A stretch of 59,856 nucleotides of DNA, taken from NCBI GenBank assembly GCA_031269595.1, contig JAISYX010000144.1, positions 1-59,856 of the forward strand, in the 5' to 3' direction. Position 1 is the stretch's first letter. Every line of letters begins with the position of its first letter. Origin of the DNA: Oscillospiraceae bacterium (GTDB taxonomy: Bacteria; Bacillota; Clostridia; Oscillospirales; Acutalibacteraceae). Made by a program: the position numbers and the translations under genes. Shown here piece after piece: positions 25,872 through 34,671 of this stretch. The notes below the pieces were generated by a model that worked only from the letters and a program-made list of their open reading frames with translations, did not search any database and was not told the DNA's origin.

Positions 25872-25950
25872 GTAGGGGATGATGTCCACATCATCCCGTG
25901 AACACCTGCGAATTTCGAAAAAACGGGACGATGTGGACAGCGTCCCCTAC
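25872..25950. repeat. GTAGGGG-family palindrome (GATGTCCACATC core)
   Basis: A 79-bp imperfect palindrome from GTAGGGGATGATG to CGTCCCCTAC. A reading frame crosses it into the following lipoprotein gene, but that is a by-product; the true start lies beyond it. Confidence 0.75.
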
Positions 25951-26007
25951 AAACCGTGTGTATTTTTTGATTTTACAAGGTACTACAAAAAATTGGGGGC
26001 GAAAACG

Positions 26008-27378
26008 GTGAAAATTAAAATTAAAATACTTGCAATCCTTGCCGTTTTACTGCTCCTCGGTGGTTGCTCGGCTGTGGGGGGAGAGGATGGAATCCTGCTC
26101 AGGCCGCCACGCCCTGCCTCAGGGGATTTAGACGATATACAGCGTCTGCTTACCCAAGAGGCAGGCTCAGAGATTACATATAAATACCCCAAAAAAGGCG
26201 ATTACCGTTATGCGGTTATTCCTTATGACTTGGATTCAGACGGAAACAAGGAAAATGTGGTGTTTTATCAGCTCAAGAGCAAGGCCGACGGCATAAGAGT
26301 AGCTATATTTAAAAAAGAGGGCGGCAAATGGCACAAAGCAGCCGAAACCGCAGGCCTTTTTGACGATGTAGACAGAATAATTTTTTACGACTTTGACGGC
26401 AACGGAGTCAGCGAAATCCTAATAGGCTGGGCGGGATACTTAGATAATGCAAATATCCTTACCGCATACAGATTTGTCGACGGCCACTTAGCCGAAATCC
26501 CCATTCTGCCCTCAGACGGTGAGACCAGCTACAGCACCTCGCTCACCTATGCAGAGCTTGCCCTGTGTGATATTGACAAGGATAAGAAGGGCAAGGAGCT
26601 TATATCTGTGGAGCTTAACACCGTGCTTGGCAAAGCCAAGGCAAGGCAGTGGGAGATGACAGACAGCGGCACAGGCAGCTATTTTAAAAGCATAGACAGC
26701 GTGAATATTAACGGCGACTTTAAAAGCTTTAAAAGCTCTGAAATGGCCGATTATGACAATGCCAAGCAAGCCCTATTCCTTACGGCTCAAAAAAATGACG
26801 GTATGCTCTGCACAAAGATGATAGGCCATGATTCAATAAACGGCGGGCTTGTCTCTCTTTTAGAGGGGGATTACTCCTCACGGTTCAGCGCAAGGGATAT
26901 AGAGGGCGACGGAACGATAAAAATCCCATATGAAAGTCTGCTGCCCTGCTATAAAAGCAACGATAACTCCGAAAATCCTTTGTATCTAACTACATGGAGC
27001 AGGTATGACCACGCTGCACAAAATTCGCTCTCTCCCATTTTTATGGCGGTTCATAACCGCATAGACGGCTATTATTTAAAGCTAAATAAAGAGTGGGTTT
27101 ATATCATTACCGCAAAATATGACCCCGCCAGCAAGATTATGAGCTTTTACAAGGTTAATCCCACCTCCGGCTCTTCGGCGCAATTTGGAGATGAGCTGTT
27201 CAGGCTGCGTTCCTGCAAGCCCTCACAGCTTAAGGATGTGGAATCTCAGGGCTATCATAAGCTGGCCGAGAATAACCAAAGGGTTTACTGTGCCTCTATA
27301 GGCTCAGAAGAAAGCTCTGCGCTTAATATAAATTACGAGACCCTGCAAGAGAATTTTAAATTGATGGTGAATAGTTGA
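26008..27378 (+). CDS. Lipoprotein with FG-GAP/VCBS-like repeats, linked to a two-component system
   Basis: A 456-residue exported lipoprotein. The signal peptide ends in a lipobox (LLGGC), so Cys would be lipidated on the outer face. The body has Asp-rich strands such as YDLDSDGNKENVV and YDFDGNGVSEILIGW, which look like calcium-binding beta-propeller repeats. GTG 26008 starts the signal peptide; the frame upstream is repeat DNA. It ends 16 bases before a response regulator gene, so it may sense envelope conditions for the two-component system or be its target. Confidence 0.75.
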   Translation: MKIKIKILAILAVLLLLGGCSAVGGEDGILLRPPRPASGDLDDIQRLLTQEAGSEITYKYPKKGDYRYAVIPYDLDSDGNKENVVFYQLKSKADGIRVAIFKKEGGKWHKAAETAGLFDDVDRIIFYDFDGNGVSEILIGWAGYLDNANILTAYRFVDGHLAEIPILPSDGETSYSTSLTYAELALCDIDKDKKGKELISVELNTVLGKAKARQWEMTDSGTGSYFKSIDSVNINGDFKSFKSSEMADYDNAKQALFLTAQKNDGMLCTKMIGHDSINGGLVSLLEGDYSSRFSARDIEGDGTIKIPYESLLPCYKSNDNSENPLYLTTWSRYDHAAQNSLSPIFMAVHNRIDGYYLKLNKEWVYIITAKYDPASKIMSFYKVNPTSGSSAQFGDELFRLRSCKPSQLKDVESQGYHKLAENNQRVYCASIGSEESSALNINYETLQENFKLMVNS

Positions 27379-27394
27379 GGAGGCGTTATTGCTA

Positions 27395-28099
27395 ATGAAA
27401 AAGATACTTGTTGCAGAAGATGAATCTGATATTCGTGAATTTGTTGTTATAAACCTTATCAGGGGCGGATATGACGTTTTAGAGGCTGAAAACGGACGCA
27501 AAGCACTGGATTTATACGATGAGTACGGCGGAAATTTTGATTTGGCTATACTGGACATTATGATGCCCGGGCTAGACGGAATAAAGGTGTGCCGTGAATT
27601 GCGCAAGCGTAATTCTAAAATGGGCATTATACTGTTAACAGCCAAAACTCAGGAGATGGATAAGGTTACAGGCCTGATGATGGGCGCAGACGATTATATA
27701 ACCAAGCCCTTTAGCCCCTCGGAACTGGTGGCAAGGGTAGACGCCCTTTATCGCAGGGTTTCTATTGCGTCTAACGCACATGTTGAAAGCAGCTTTAGCG
27801 AAGAGGTTGTAAGCGGCAGCTTTACCCTTAATTTGCGCAACCGCACCCTCTCTAAGCAGGGGGCCATGATAGAGCTTACGCAGGTTGAGTTCCAAATGAT
27901 GGAATACTTTTTTAACTACCCCGGGCAGGCCTTAAGCCGCACAGATATTCTAAAACGAGTGTGGGGCGAGGAGTATTTTGGCGATGAAAAAATAGTAGAC
28001 GTTAACATACGCCGCCTGCGCATGAAAATAGAGGACGAGCCCTCTACCCCCAGACACATTTTAACAGTGTGGGGCCTAGGCTATAAGTGGGAGCACTGA
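27395..28099 (+). CDS. OmpR/PhoB-family response regulator
   Basis: A 234-residue regulator. The receiver domain has the acidic pair in AEDES, the phospho-acceptor Asp in LAILDIMMPG, the Thr in LLTAK and the Lys in KPF. A winged-helix output domain follows (VDVNIRRLRMKIED, then TVWGLGYKW). ATG 27395 follows GAGGAGG. The histidine kinase gene is 148 bases downstream, separated by a repeat. Target genes are unknown; the lipoprotein upstream is one candidate. Confidence 0.94.
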   Translation: MKKILVAEDESDIREFVVINLIRGGYDVLEAENGRKALDLYDEYGGNFDLAILDIMMPGLDGIKVCRELRKRNSKMGIILLTAKTQEMDKVTGLMMGADDYITKPFSPSELVARVDALYRRVSIASNAHVESSFSEEVVSGSFTLNLRNRTLSKQGAMIELTQVEFQMMEYFFNYPGQALSRTDILKRVWGEEYFGDEKIVDVNIRRLRMKIEDEPSTPRHILTVWGLGYKWEH

Positions 28100-28171
28100 C
28101 ACAAACGCAAGCGTTTGTAAATGAAAAATGACAAATTAATGATGGCTGAAAGGCTGTGCATTTATTTAATT

Positions 28172-28229
28172 AAATTTGCGCAGCAAATTAACCTCAATTT
28201 TCAATTTTCAATTTTTCATTTTCAATTTA
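28172..28229. repeat. Repeat inserted between response regulator and kinase
   Basis: The palindrome around AATTTGCGCAGCAAATT followed by TTTTCAA-type heptamers. It fills most of the 148-base gap within what should be a tight operon. Confidence 0.7.
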
Positions 28230-28247
28230 AAGAAGGGGGCTTGATCT

Positions 28248-29759
28248 GTGAGTAACCGTTACTATAAGGGCATAAAGGAACTGTTTGCTAAAAGTGGCAT
28301 TACGGGCAGATGGCTCCTTAACTTCTTTTCTATTTTGGTTTTTGCTGTTATTATAATCGAATTTTCGCTGTTTGCTTTTATACGCAGCTATTATTATAAC
28401 AGCATAGAGCAGAGCATTCTGCAACGCTCGCAGGTTACGGCGGGCTATTTTCAAAGCTATGCGGGCAGCTCAGAGGACTTTAAATCTGCAGCGCAAAGCT
28501 TTGTAGATGATTATGAATATAAGGATAATCTTGAATTGCAGGTAATAGACCCAAACGGCTCTGTCTCTGCAAGCTCGGCAGAACGCTACCCCCCCTCTCA
28601 AGCCCCCTACATGAGGGATTACAGCGAGGCAATTAAGTCTGAAAACGGCATTGGCGTTTGGCGGGGCAAAAACGAATCCGGCGAGCAGGTTATGTGCATA
28701 ACCAAGCTTATTTACAGCCAAAGCGGAGAAAATAGCGGCGCAGTGCGCTTTTTAGTCTCACTTGAGCCCACAGACCGCAGCATATTTATTCTTATGTCTG
28801 TTGTTATGCTGCTGGGTGTCTCTATTATCTTTTTCACCTTGGTTACAAGCACATATTTTATCAGCACTATACTCGAGCCCGTCACAGATATAGGCCTTAC
28901 CGCAAGGCGCATAGCCGAGGGTGATTTTAAGGCCAGATTAAGCAAAAAGCATGAGGACGAGCTGGGCAATTTGTGTGACACCATAAACGATATGGCCGAG
29001 GAGCTGGCTCTTTCTGAAAAGGTTAAAAATGAGTTTATCTCCTCTGTCTCTCATGAGCTTAGAACGCCTCTCACGGCTATTAAGGGCTGGTGTGAGACTA
29101 TTTCAGACACCACTAATATAGACAGAGGGACCTTCTCAAAGGGCATTAAGGTTATAGGCAGAGAATCTGAGCGGCTTGCCTCTCTGGTTGAGGATTTGCT
29201 GGACTTTTCACGTATGCAGGACGGCCGCTTCTCACTTAGCTTGGAGCGCATGGACGTGCTGGCGGAGCTTGGCGAGGCTGTGTATATGTTCACCGAGAGG
29301 GTTAAAAAGGAGGAAAAGCTGCTTGTTTATAACGAGCCGGAGTTCCTGCCGCCTATCCTTGGGGACATGAACCGTCTAAAACAGGTGTTTGTAAATATCA
29401 TAGATAATGCAATTAAATATACCGATGCAGGGGATGTAATAAACATTACCGCCGCTCAGGTAGAAAATGATATTCGCATAGATGTAAGCGATACAGGCTG
29501 CGGCATAGCAGAAGAGGATTTGCCCAATATTAAAGCAAAGTTTTACAAGGCCAATTTAACCCGCCGAGGCTTTGGTATAGGCCTTGCTGTGGCCGACGAG
29601 ATAATAAACATGCACTCCGGCACCTTAGATTTACAGAGTAAATTGAATATAGGCACAACAGTTACAATAATACTCCCCGCTATTACCAAGCGTTTAGAGG
29701 ACGAGCGGGGTTACACAGGAAAGCTTGAAAGGAGCCTATCACCCTATGGGAACAGATAA
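28248..29759 (+). CDS. Sensor histidine kinase
   Basis: A 503-residue membrane kinase. Two membrane segments (about 23-44 and 176-200) flank an extracellular sensor domain of about 130 residues. A HAMP linker, the HisKA box (SSVSHELRTPLTAIKG, phospho-acceptor His) and the ATPase domain (NIIDNAIKYT, DTGCGI, GFGIGLAV) follow. The start is a GTG with AAGAAGGGGG upstream. The C-terminal end overlaps the DUF1385 gene by 14 bases. It pairs with the adjacent OmpR-type regulator. Confidence 0.93.
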   Translation: MSNRYYKGIKELFAKSGITGRWLLNFFSILVFAVIIIEFSLFAFIRSYYYNSIEQSILQRSQVTAGYFQSYAGSSEDFKSAAQSFVDDYEYKDNLELQVIDPNGSVSASSAERYPPSQAPYMRDYSEAIKSENGIGVWRGKNESGEQVMCITKLIYSQSGENSGAVRFLVSLEPTDRSIFILMSVVMLLGVSIIFFTLVTSTYFISTILEPVTDIGLTARRIAEGDFKARLSKKHEDELGNLCDTINDMAEELALSEKVKNEFISSVSHELRTPLTAIKGWCETISDTTNIDRGTFSKGIKVIGRESERLASLVEDLLDFSRMQDGRFSLSLERMDVLAELGEAVYMFTERVKKEEKLLVYNEPEFLPPILGDMNRLKQVFVNIIDNAIKYTDAGDVINITAAQVENDIRIDVSDTGCGIAEEDLPNIKAKFYKANLTRRGFGIGLAVADEIINMHSGTLDLQSKLNIGTTVTIILPAITKRLEDERGYTGKLERSLSPYGNR

Positions 29760-30738
29760 AGAAAAAACCGTTAAAAAGACCTCTATAGGCGGTCAGGCCT
29801 TAATTGAGGGCGTTTTAATGAAAGGCCCAACAAAAACCGCAATAGCTATACGCACACAGGAGGGCGAAATCCAAATTGAGGATTTTGGCGGTGCGCCTCT
29901 TAAAGAAAAGTATAAAATTCTGGGAGTCCCTTTTATTCGTGGGGTTGCCGGATTTATTGAGTCTATGGCTCAGGGCTACAAGGCACTTATGCGCTCTGCA
30001 GAGCTTTCCGGCATGGATTTAGCCGAGGGCGAGGAGGAGCTTTCCGGCTTTGAGAAATGGCTGTTTAAGGTATGCGGAGACAAGCTTTTTAACATTATCA
30101 TGGCCATTGCCATGGTTCTGGGACTGGCTCTCTCCTTCTTCCTTTTCTTTTGGCTACCCACTATAGCCTTTAGAGGTATAGATTATCTCTGCGGCGGTGC
30201 TTTAACTCAGAGCGGCCTCACGGTGTACCAATCTATATTTGAGGGTGTGCTGAAGATGATTATCTTCACCGTGTACCTCTGGTTTTGCAGCAGACTTAAG
30301 GACATACGCCGTGTGTTTGAATATCATGGCGCAGAGCATAAATCTATCTTTTGCTATGAAAAAGGCTTGGAACTAACCGTTGAAAATGTCAAGGCGCAGT
30401 CACGCTTTCACCCCCGCTGCGGCACAAGCTTTATGATACTCATGCTGGTTATAGGCATAATAGTGGGCATGTTTGTGCCAAGCATGAAGGGCATTGCCTT
30501 TGGCACAATACTGCGTGCGCTGAGCAAAATCGCTCTGCTTCCTGTGGTTATGGCTCTGGGCTATGAGCTGCTTAAGCTAAGCGGACGCCACGATAATATC
30601 TTCACACGAATAATAGCCGCCCCGGGTATGTGGATGCAGCGTTTAACCACCAACGAGCCTGACGAGAGCCAGATAGAGTGCGCTATCGCCTCGCTTAATG
30701 CGGTTATTCCAGAAAATAAGGAAGCAGATAATTGGTAA
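29746..30738 (+). CDS. DUF1385 membrane protein (YqhQ-like)
   Basis: A 330-residue protein. The start motif IGGQALIEGVLMKGP and the EYHGAEHKS and RFHPRCGTSF blocks identify DUF1385, a widespread Firmicute and actinobacterial family of unknown function with about four membrane segments. Conserved His and Cys residues suggest metal binding. It typically lies next to prmC/prfA, as here. ATG 29746 has AAAGGAG upstream within the kinase gene. Coupled start with prmC at its end. Confidence 0.88.
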   Translation: MGTDKEKTVKKTSIGGQALIEGVLMKGPTKTAIAIRTQEGEIQIEDFGGAPLKEKYKILGVPFIRGVAGFIESMAQGYKALMRSAELSGMDLAEGEEELSGFEKWLFKVCGDKLFNIIMAIAMVLGLALSFFLFFWLPTIAFRGIDYLCGGALTQSGLTVYQSIFEGVLKMIIFTVYLWFCSRLKDIRRVFEYHGAEHKSIFCYEKGLELTVENVKAQSRFHPRCGTSFMILMLVIGIIVGMFVPSMKGIAFGTILRALSKIALLPVVMALGYELLKLSGRHDNIFTRIIAAPGMWMQRLTTNEPDESQIECAIASLNAVIPENKEADNW

Positions 30739-31574
30739 GAAAGCTTAAAGATTTTTACATAGCAATTAAACAGGAATTAACTAAGGCGGGGATAGAATCA
30801 CCCGCCTTTGATGCCTTATGCATATTTGAGCATGTGCTGGGCTTTAAGGGCAGAGCCTACCTCAGCATTAAGGGTGAGGAGAGCATAAGCGAGGCCTCCG
30901 CTGCTAAAATTGCGCATATGGCAGAGCAGCGCAAAAGCCTGCCCCTGCAATATGTGTTGGGCTCCTGGAGCTTTATGGATATGGAGCTTGAATTGGGTGA
31001 GGGTGTGCTGATTCCCCGTGAGGATACAGAGGTTTTGGTGCGCCTTGCAGGGGAGTTTATAGGCTCTGCTGAGCTGCGTGTGCTGGACCTCTGTGCGGGC
31101 ACAGGAGCAGTTGCACTTGGCGTGGCAAGGCTATGCCCAAAGGCGCAGCTTACCGCCGTAGAGCTATCTCCGGCGGCCTTTGAGTACCTTGAGAGGAACA
31201 TAAAGCGGCACTGCCCTGAAAGGGTGAGTGCCCTTGCAGGCGACGTTCTTGCCCCTCCGCAAATTGAAGGCGGCCTTGATGTTATCCTCTCAAACCCGCC
31301 GTATATCCCCTCTGCGGATATAGCCTCACTGCAATGGGAGGTTAAAAAAGAGCCTGAGCTTGCCCTAAACGGCGGCACAGACGGTCTTGATTTTTACAGA
31401 GCAATTACCACGCTCTGGCTGCCTCTGCTTAACAAGGGCGGCCTGCTGGCCTTTGAGGTGGGCATAGGACAGAGCGAACAGGTAGCCGAGCTGCTAAAAG
31501 CGGCGGGGCTAAGCTGTGTTGAAGGCCGCAAGGATTTAAATGGGATTGTGCGGTGCTGTTGTGGGTGCCGCTAA
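30732..31574 (+). CDS. prmC: Peptide chain release factor N5-glutamine methyltransferase
   Basis: A 280-residue SAM-dependent enzyme that methylates the GGQ glutamine of release factors. The N-terminal helical domain precedes a Rossmann core with DLCAGTGAVAL and the catalytic NPPY motif (SNPPYIP). The start is a TTG overlapping the DUF1385 stop, with AGGAAG 7-8 bases upstream. prfA, its usual companion and substrate gene, is absent; a foreign module begins about 320 bases downstream. Confidence 0.94.
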   Translation: MVRKLKDFYIAIKQELTKAGIESPAFDALCIFEHVLGFKGRAYLSIKGEESISEASAAKIAHMAEQRKSLPLQYVLGSWSFMDMELELGEGVLIPREDTEVLVRLAGEFIGSAELRVLDLCAGTGAVALGVARLCPKAQLTAVELSPAAFEYLERNIKRHCPERVSALAGDVLAPPQIEGGLDVILSNPPYIPSADIASLQWEVKKEPELALNGGTDGLDFYRAITTLWLPLLNKGGLLAFEVGIGQSEQVAELLKAAGLSCVEGRKDLNGIVRCCCGCR

Positions 31575-31637
31575 GATGATTTGGCGGTTTGACTATAGCA
31601 GACGCTTTTGGAGTCAGGGTAAAAAAGGCCAAAGATG

Positions 31638-31662
31638 CGCCCACACAACATGTGTGTGGGCG
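31638..31662. terminator. GC-rich hairpin after prmC
   Basis: A 10-bp perfect stem (CGCCCACACA with its complement) and a 5-base loop, without a clear T run. It probably ends or pauses prmC transcription. Confidence 0.45.
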
Positions 31663-31683
31663 TCGCTGCGCTAATGATATAAT

Positions 31684-31734
31684 AAAGACAAATCGGAAAA
31701 GCCCATGATTTCAGGGGTTTGGAGGTTTGTCTTT
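31684..31734 (+). terminator. Possible terminator at the left edge of the parA module
   Basis: A 9-bp stem (AAAGACAAA with TTTGTCTTT) closes a 33-base loop that has its own AAAGCCC/GGGGTTT pairing. A T-rich tract follows. The rest of 31575-31893 contains no gene; a TATAAT-like box near 31676 could serve parA. Confidence 0.45.
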
Positions 31735-31893
31735 CTTTATTTCCGGTTCTTTTTCCATCCAATATGCCCTTGAAAAAGAGGGATAAAAAAGGAGAGGTTA
31801 CATTAAGGCTAAAATTATTATAGCAGGGTTTCTGTTGCTGCGCAAGGGTTTTAAGCAAAAAATCAAAATTATTTCGGATAGGAGATTGAGAAC

Positions 31894-32682
31894 ATGAACG
31901 CGAAAATCATTGCCCTATGCAATCAAAAAGGCGGCTGTGCAAAAACCACGACCACCATCAGCCTCGGCACCGGGCTTGCCCGGCAAGGCAAAAAGGTCTT
32001 GTTGATTGATTTTGACCCACAGGCCAATTTAACACAGGGACTCGGCTTCGTTGAGCCGGACGAAATGGAGTTTACCATTGGTGACATTATGCTGGCAGTC
32101 ATCGGCGGCAAGGAACCGCCTTACATTCACGACTGCGTGTTAAAAGCCGAGGGCATTGACCTGATTCCGTCAAATCTGGGACTTTCCACGGTAGAGACAC
32201 CTCTGATCAACGCCCTGAGCCGGGAGAGCAAGCTGAAACAGTTCCTATCCCCGCTACGTGAAATGTACGACTACATCCTCATCGACACCATGCCCTCGCT
32301 GGGTCTGCTGACCATCAACGCGCTGGTAGCCGCCGATTCGGTGCTGATTCCCGTGCAAGCCCATTTCTTTTCCGCCAAAGGGCTGGAAATGCTGATTAAC
32401 ACCGTTTCAATGGTGCGTCGAGAACTGAATCCGGCGTTAGAGGTGGAAGGTGTTCTGATTACCATGATCCAGGAAAACACCAATTTCGGGCGGGATATTG
32501 CGGATGCGGTCAGAAATACTTACGGGGCATATTTTAAGATTTTCAAGAATCAAATTCCGCTGACCATCAAGGCGGCGGAAACCAATTCCAGGGGGATGAG
32601 CCTGTTTGCCTTTGATCCGGGCAACCGGGCCGCCAAAGCGTATGAAGCGATTGTGAAGGAGGTTTTGCGGAATGCCGGATAA
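31894..32682 (+). CDS. ParA-family partition ATPase (mobile-element type)
   Basis: A 262-residue ATPase of the ParA/Soj type. The deviant Walker A box is KGGCAKTTT, with the Walker B and LIDTMPSLG region near residue 125. ParA works with ParB to segregate plasmids or integrative elements. TAGGAG precedes the ATG. Base and codon use (many NNC/NNG codons, ccg and gcg) differ from the flanking prmC and speD genes, which suggests transfer. It overlaps parB by 11 bases. Confidence 0.9.
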   Translation: MNAKIIALCNQKGGCAKTTTTISLGTGLARQGKKVLLIDFDPQANLTQGLGFVEPDEMEFTIGDIMLAVIGGKEPPYIHDCVLKAEGIDLIPSNLGLSTVETPLINALSRESKLKQFLSPLREMYDYILIDTMPSLGLLTINALVAADSVLIPVQAHFFSAKGLEMLINTVSMVRRELNPALEVEGVLITMIQENTNFGRDIADAVRNTYGAYFKIFKNQIPLTIKAAETNSRGMSLFAFDPGNRAAKAYEAIVKEVLRNAG

Positions 32683-33640
32683 GCTTTTGACCCCCTCGCA
32701 GCGGATGCAAGATTCGTTAAACAATACTTTTTTCCGCTCCACCGACCCGGACAAGCAGAAAAAAGACGGCGATGTGTATTGTCTGCCGATTGCCAAGCTG
32801 GTGCCGTTTTCACAGCACCCTTTCAAGCTGTATACCGGCGACAAGTTGGCTGAAATGGCCGAGAGCATCAAAGAGCGAGGCGTGGTCTGCCCGATTATCG
32901 TCCGCAAGCAGGATGACGAGCAATATGAAATCATCGCCGGTCACAACCGTGTGGAAGCCGCAAAATTATCCAATCTGGCGGACATTCCCGCCATTATCCG
33001 TGAGGTGGACGATGATACCGCCACGCTTATGATGATTGAGAGCAATCTGAATCAGCGTGAAAATATTTTGCCCAGCGAACGCGGTCAGGCGTATAAGTTG
33101 CAGTTGGAAACGCTGAATCGCAAGGGTCATAGAACCTTATACCAAAATGGTACAAGGTTAGATTCCCTAAATGACATTGCCGCCAACAACAACGATAGCA
33201 GAACACAAGTGACCCGTTTTATCCGCCTCACTTCCCTCATTTCCGATCTGTCCGACATGGTGGACGATGGCAAGCTAAACTTCACCTTCGGCGTTGACCT
33301 TTCTTACCTCTCCCCCGAACACCAACAGACGGTCTATGAGTTGATCCAAGACAAGACCGAGCGAATAAATGCGGCGTTGCAGTGGCAGAAAACACTAAAA
33401 ACCGCCGCTAATGCAATCAAAGGCAAGCACGGTCTGACACAGGCGATTTCCGATTTGCTGATTGAAAAGGTTCGGGTATTCCCGGACAACCGCATTGAAA
33501 TTGAGTGGAAATATGCGGATTTCGCTAAACCAAACAGAAAGGGTGATAAGCTTGAAAAAAGTGGTGATTTACTGCCGAACGGCGCAAAAAGACGATTTGG
33601 CAATTGCGGCACAGCAAACGATATTGCTGATGCGAGTTAA
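32672..33640 (+). CDS. ParB/Spo0J-family partition protein
   Basis: A 322-residue DNA-binding protein. The N-terminal ParB nuclease-like domain has the IIAGHNRVEAAKL (GxxRxxA-type) motif used for CTP binding and sliding-clamp action, followed by ESNLNQREN. A helix-turn-helix region lies near residues 160-200. GGAGG precedes the ATG. The last 30 residues overlap the next gene and look unlike a normal ParB end, so the stop may have been lost by rearrangement. Confidence 0.88.
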   Translation: MPDKLLTPSQRMQDSLNNTFFRSTDPDKQKKDGDVYCLPIAKLVPFSQHPFKLYTGDKLAEMAESIKERGVVCPIIVRKQDDEQYEIIAGHNRVEAAKLSNLADIPAIIREVDDDTATLMMIESNLNQRENILPSERGQAYKLQLETLNRKGHRTLYQNGTRLDSLNDIAANNNDSRTQVTRFIRLTSLISDLSDMVDDGKLNFTFGVDLSYLSPEHQQTVYELIQDKTERINAALQWQKTLKTAANAIKGKHGLTQAISDLLIEKVRVFPDNRIEIEWKYADFAKPNRKGDKLEKSGDLLPNGAKRRFGNCGTANDIADAS

Positions 33641-33947
33641 GGATGAGGGGTATTCCCTTGCAAATATTCCGATTTTCATCGACAACGGTGTAAACGGTGC
33701 GACCCTCGACCGTCCGGCCTTCAATCAGATGAACGAGGTTATCCGTCAAGGCGGCGTAGAGGCGGTCTATGTGATGAATCATGACAGGATCGGGCGAGAT
33801 ATTATTGATGTTCACAACTGGCTTCAAGAAATGGAGCGCATGGGCATCAAGGTCACAGGCGAGGACGGCGAAACACTGAATTTCATCAGCCACGAAAGGC
33901 TTATGCAAATGATTGAGGAAGTCCAGCAATGGGTGGCGAGGTTATAG
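33552..33947 (+). CDS. Short serine-recombinase-like protein
   Basis: A 131-residue protein matching only the catalytic N-terminal domain of serine recombinases: VVIYCRTAQ at the start, DNGVNGATLDRPAFNQM and VYVMNHDRIGRD later. The serine usually found after YCR is replaced by Thr-Ala, and no DNA-binding domain follows. TTG 33552 is preferred because AAAGGG lies 8 bases upstream. Stand-alone domains like this accompany partition genes on integrative elements. It may be regulatory or a remnant rather than an active recombinase. Confidence 0.7.
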   Translation: MKKVVIYCRTAQKDDLAIAAQQTILLMRVKDEGYSLANIPIFIDNGVNGATLDRPAFNQMNEVIRQGGVEAVYVMNHDRIGRDIIDVHNWLQEMERMGIKVTGEDGETLNFISHERLMQMIEEVQQWVARL

Positions 33948-33964
33948 GTTACAGACATGGGAAA

Positions 33965-33999
33965 AAACGGAGCGAAGGGGTATCCCTTTCGCTCCGTTT
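33965..33999. terminator. Intrinsic terminator ending the parA module
   Basis: A 12-bp stem (AAACGGAGCGAA with TTCGCTCCGTTT) that can extend through a GGG/CCC pairing. It has A residues before and T residues after, so it can work in both directions. Confidence 0.75.
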
Positions 34000-34128
34000 A
34001 TCTTTCCGAAGATTTCAAGGTGAAGCAAAAAAACCGCATCACTGCAGCTCTTTTGCTTTTTTTTGAAATGAAAAAGCCAAGCTTCAAAAAAGTTTTTAAG
34101 AAAACTTAGTTTTAGCTTGACTTTATCG

Positions 34129-34217
34129 TGGCGGAGACGGTGAGATTCGAACTCACGTGCCCTTGCGGACAACCTGATTTCGAGTCAGGCTCGTTATGAC
34201 CACTTCGATACGTCTCC
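34129..34217 (-). tRNA. tRNA-Ser (anticodon CGA)
   Basis: An 89-base class II tRNA on the minus strand. The acceptor stem GGAGACG/CGTCTCC, discriminator G, encoded CCA, T-loop TTCGAAT, a long variable arm and the anticodon loop CTCGAAA are all present. The CGA anticodon reads UCG serine codons. Its 3-prime end faces the parA-parB-resolvase module, a usual integration target. Confidence 0.96.
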
Positions 34218-34301
34218 ATGTTAAAATTAACTTTAAATAGTATATCACAAGCCTCTTGAAATTTCAATAAAAATCTCACTTGTAAAAAAAGTATTTTTTT
34301 G

Positions 34302-34330
34302 TTGACTTTTTGCAGGATTTAGATTATAAT
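34302..34330 (+). promoter_or_regulatory. Promoter of the RNA upstream of speD
   Basis: TTGACT (34302-34307), a 17-base spacer and TATAAT (34325-34330). It is one of the best promoters in the window and precedes about 270 bases without a reading frame. Confidence 0.75.
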
Positions 34331-34335
34331 ACAAC

Positions 34336-34600
34336 AGGCGAAGTTTCTATTTTAAGTAAGGAATTTTAATCCTGCGGCGCAGTGCCCGCATTATTGATTG
34401 AGTTAAAAGCTCAAATTTTACAAAGTTGGTTACTTCATAACCGGAGTGTACACGCTGCACGCTTGTGAAACGGTCAATAAGAGTAGTAAAAGTAGTTCCT
34501 GCTATATAGACTCTAAAGCCTAATTTAAATTTTGCCTTTAGGGCAGAATATTAATGCAAGTTTATGTTGTGTATTGCGCACAGCATAGCTTTTTTTGTTT
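34336..34600 (+). ncRNA. Candidate structured non-coding RNA upstream of speD
   Basis: About 265 bases bounded by a strong promoter and a terminator, with no reading frame. Visible hairpins include GGTTA/TAACC near 34428, CTGCG/CGCAG near 34371 and a GCCTAA/TTAGGGC pairing near 34520-34545. The size and unit structure suggest an independent small RNA (6S-like in size) or a long attenuating leader for speD. I could not match it to 6S, SRP, tmRNA, T-box or a known riboswitch. A GTACAG/CTGTAC hairpin lies just beyond at 34622. Confidence 0.45.
34564..34597 (+). terminator. Terminator of the candidate RNA
   Basis: A 9-bp stem with one G-T pair (ATGTTGTGT with GCACAGCAT) and 5-base loop, followed after AGC by seven T residues. 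It lies about 135 bases before speD, so it ends a separate RNA or attenuates speD. Confidence 0.65.
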
Positions 34601-34671
34601 TTGGGAATATTATTGTAAAGGGTACAGAACCCCCTGTACAATTGTAATATAAAGCTTTAAAAAAGAATTCA

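Noticed and set aside
25879..26007. Upstream extension of the lipoprotein gene
   Set aside because: It is the GTAGGGG palindrome read as codons; the signal peptide begins at GTG 26008.
31575..31893. An attL copy of the tRNA-Ser end
   Set aside because: Only TTGGCGG-like fragments are present; no convincing duplicate of the tRNA 3-prime sequence.
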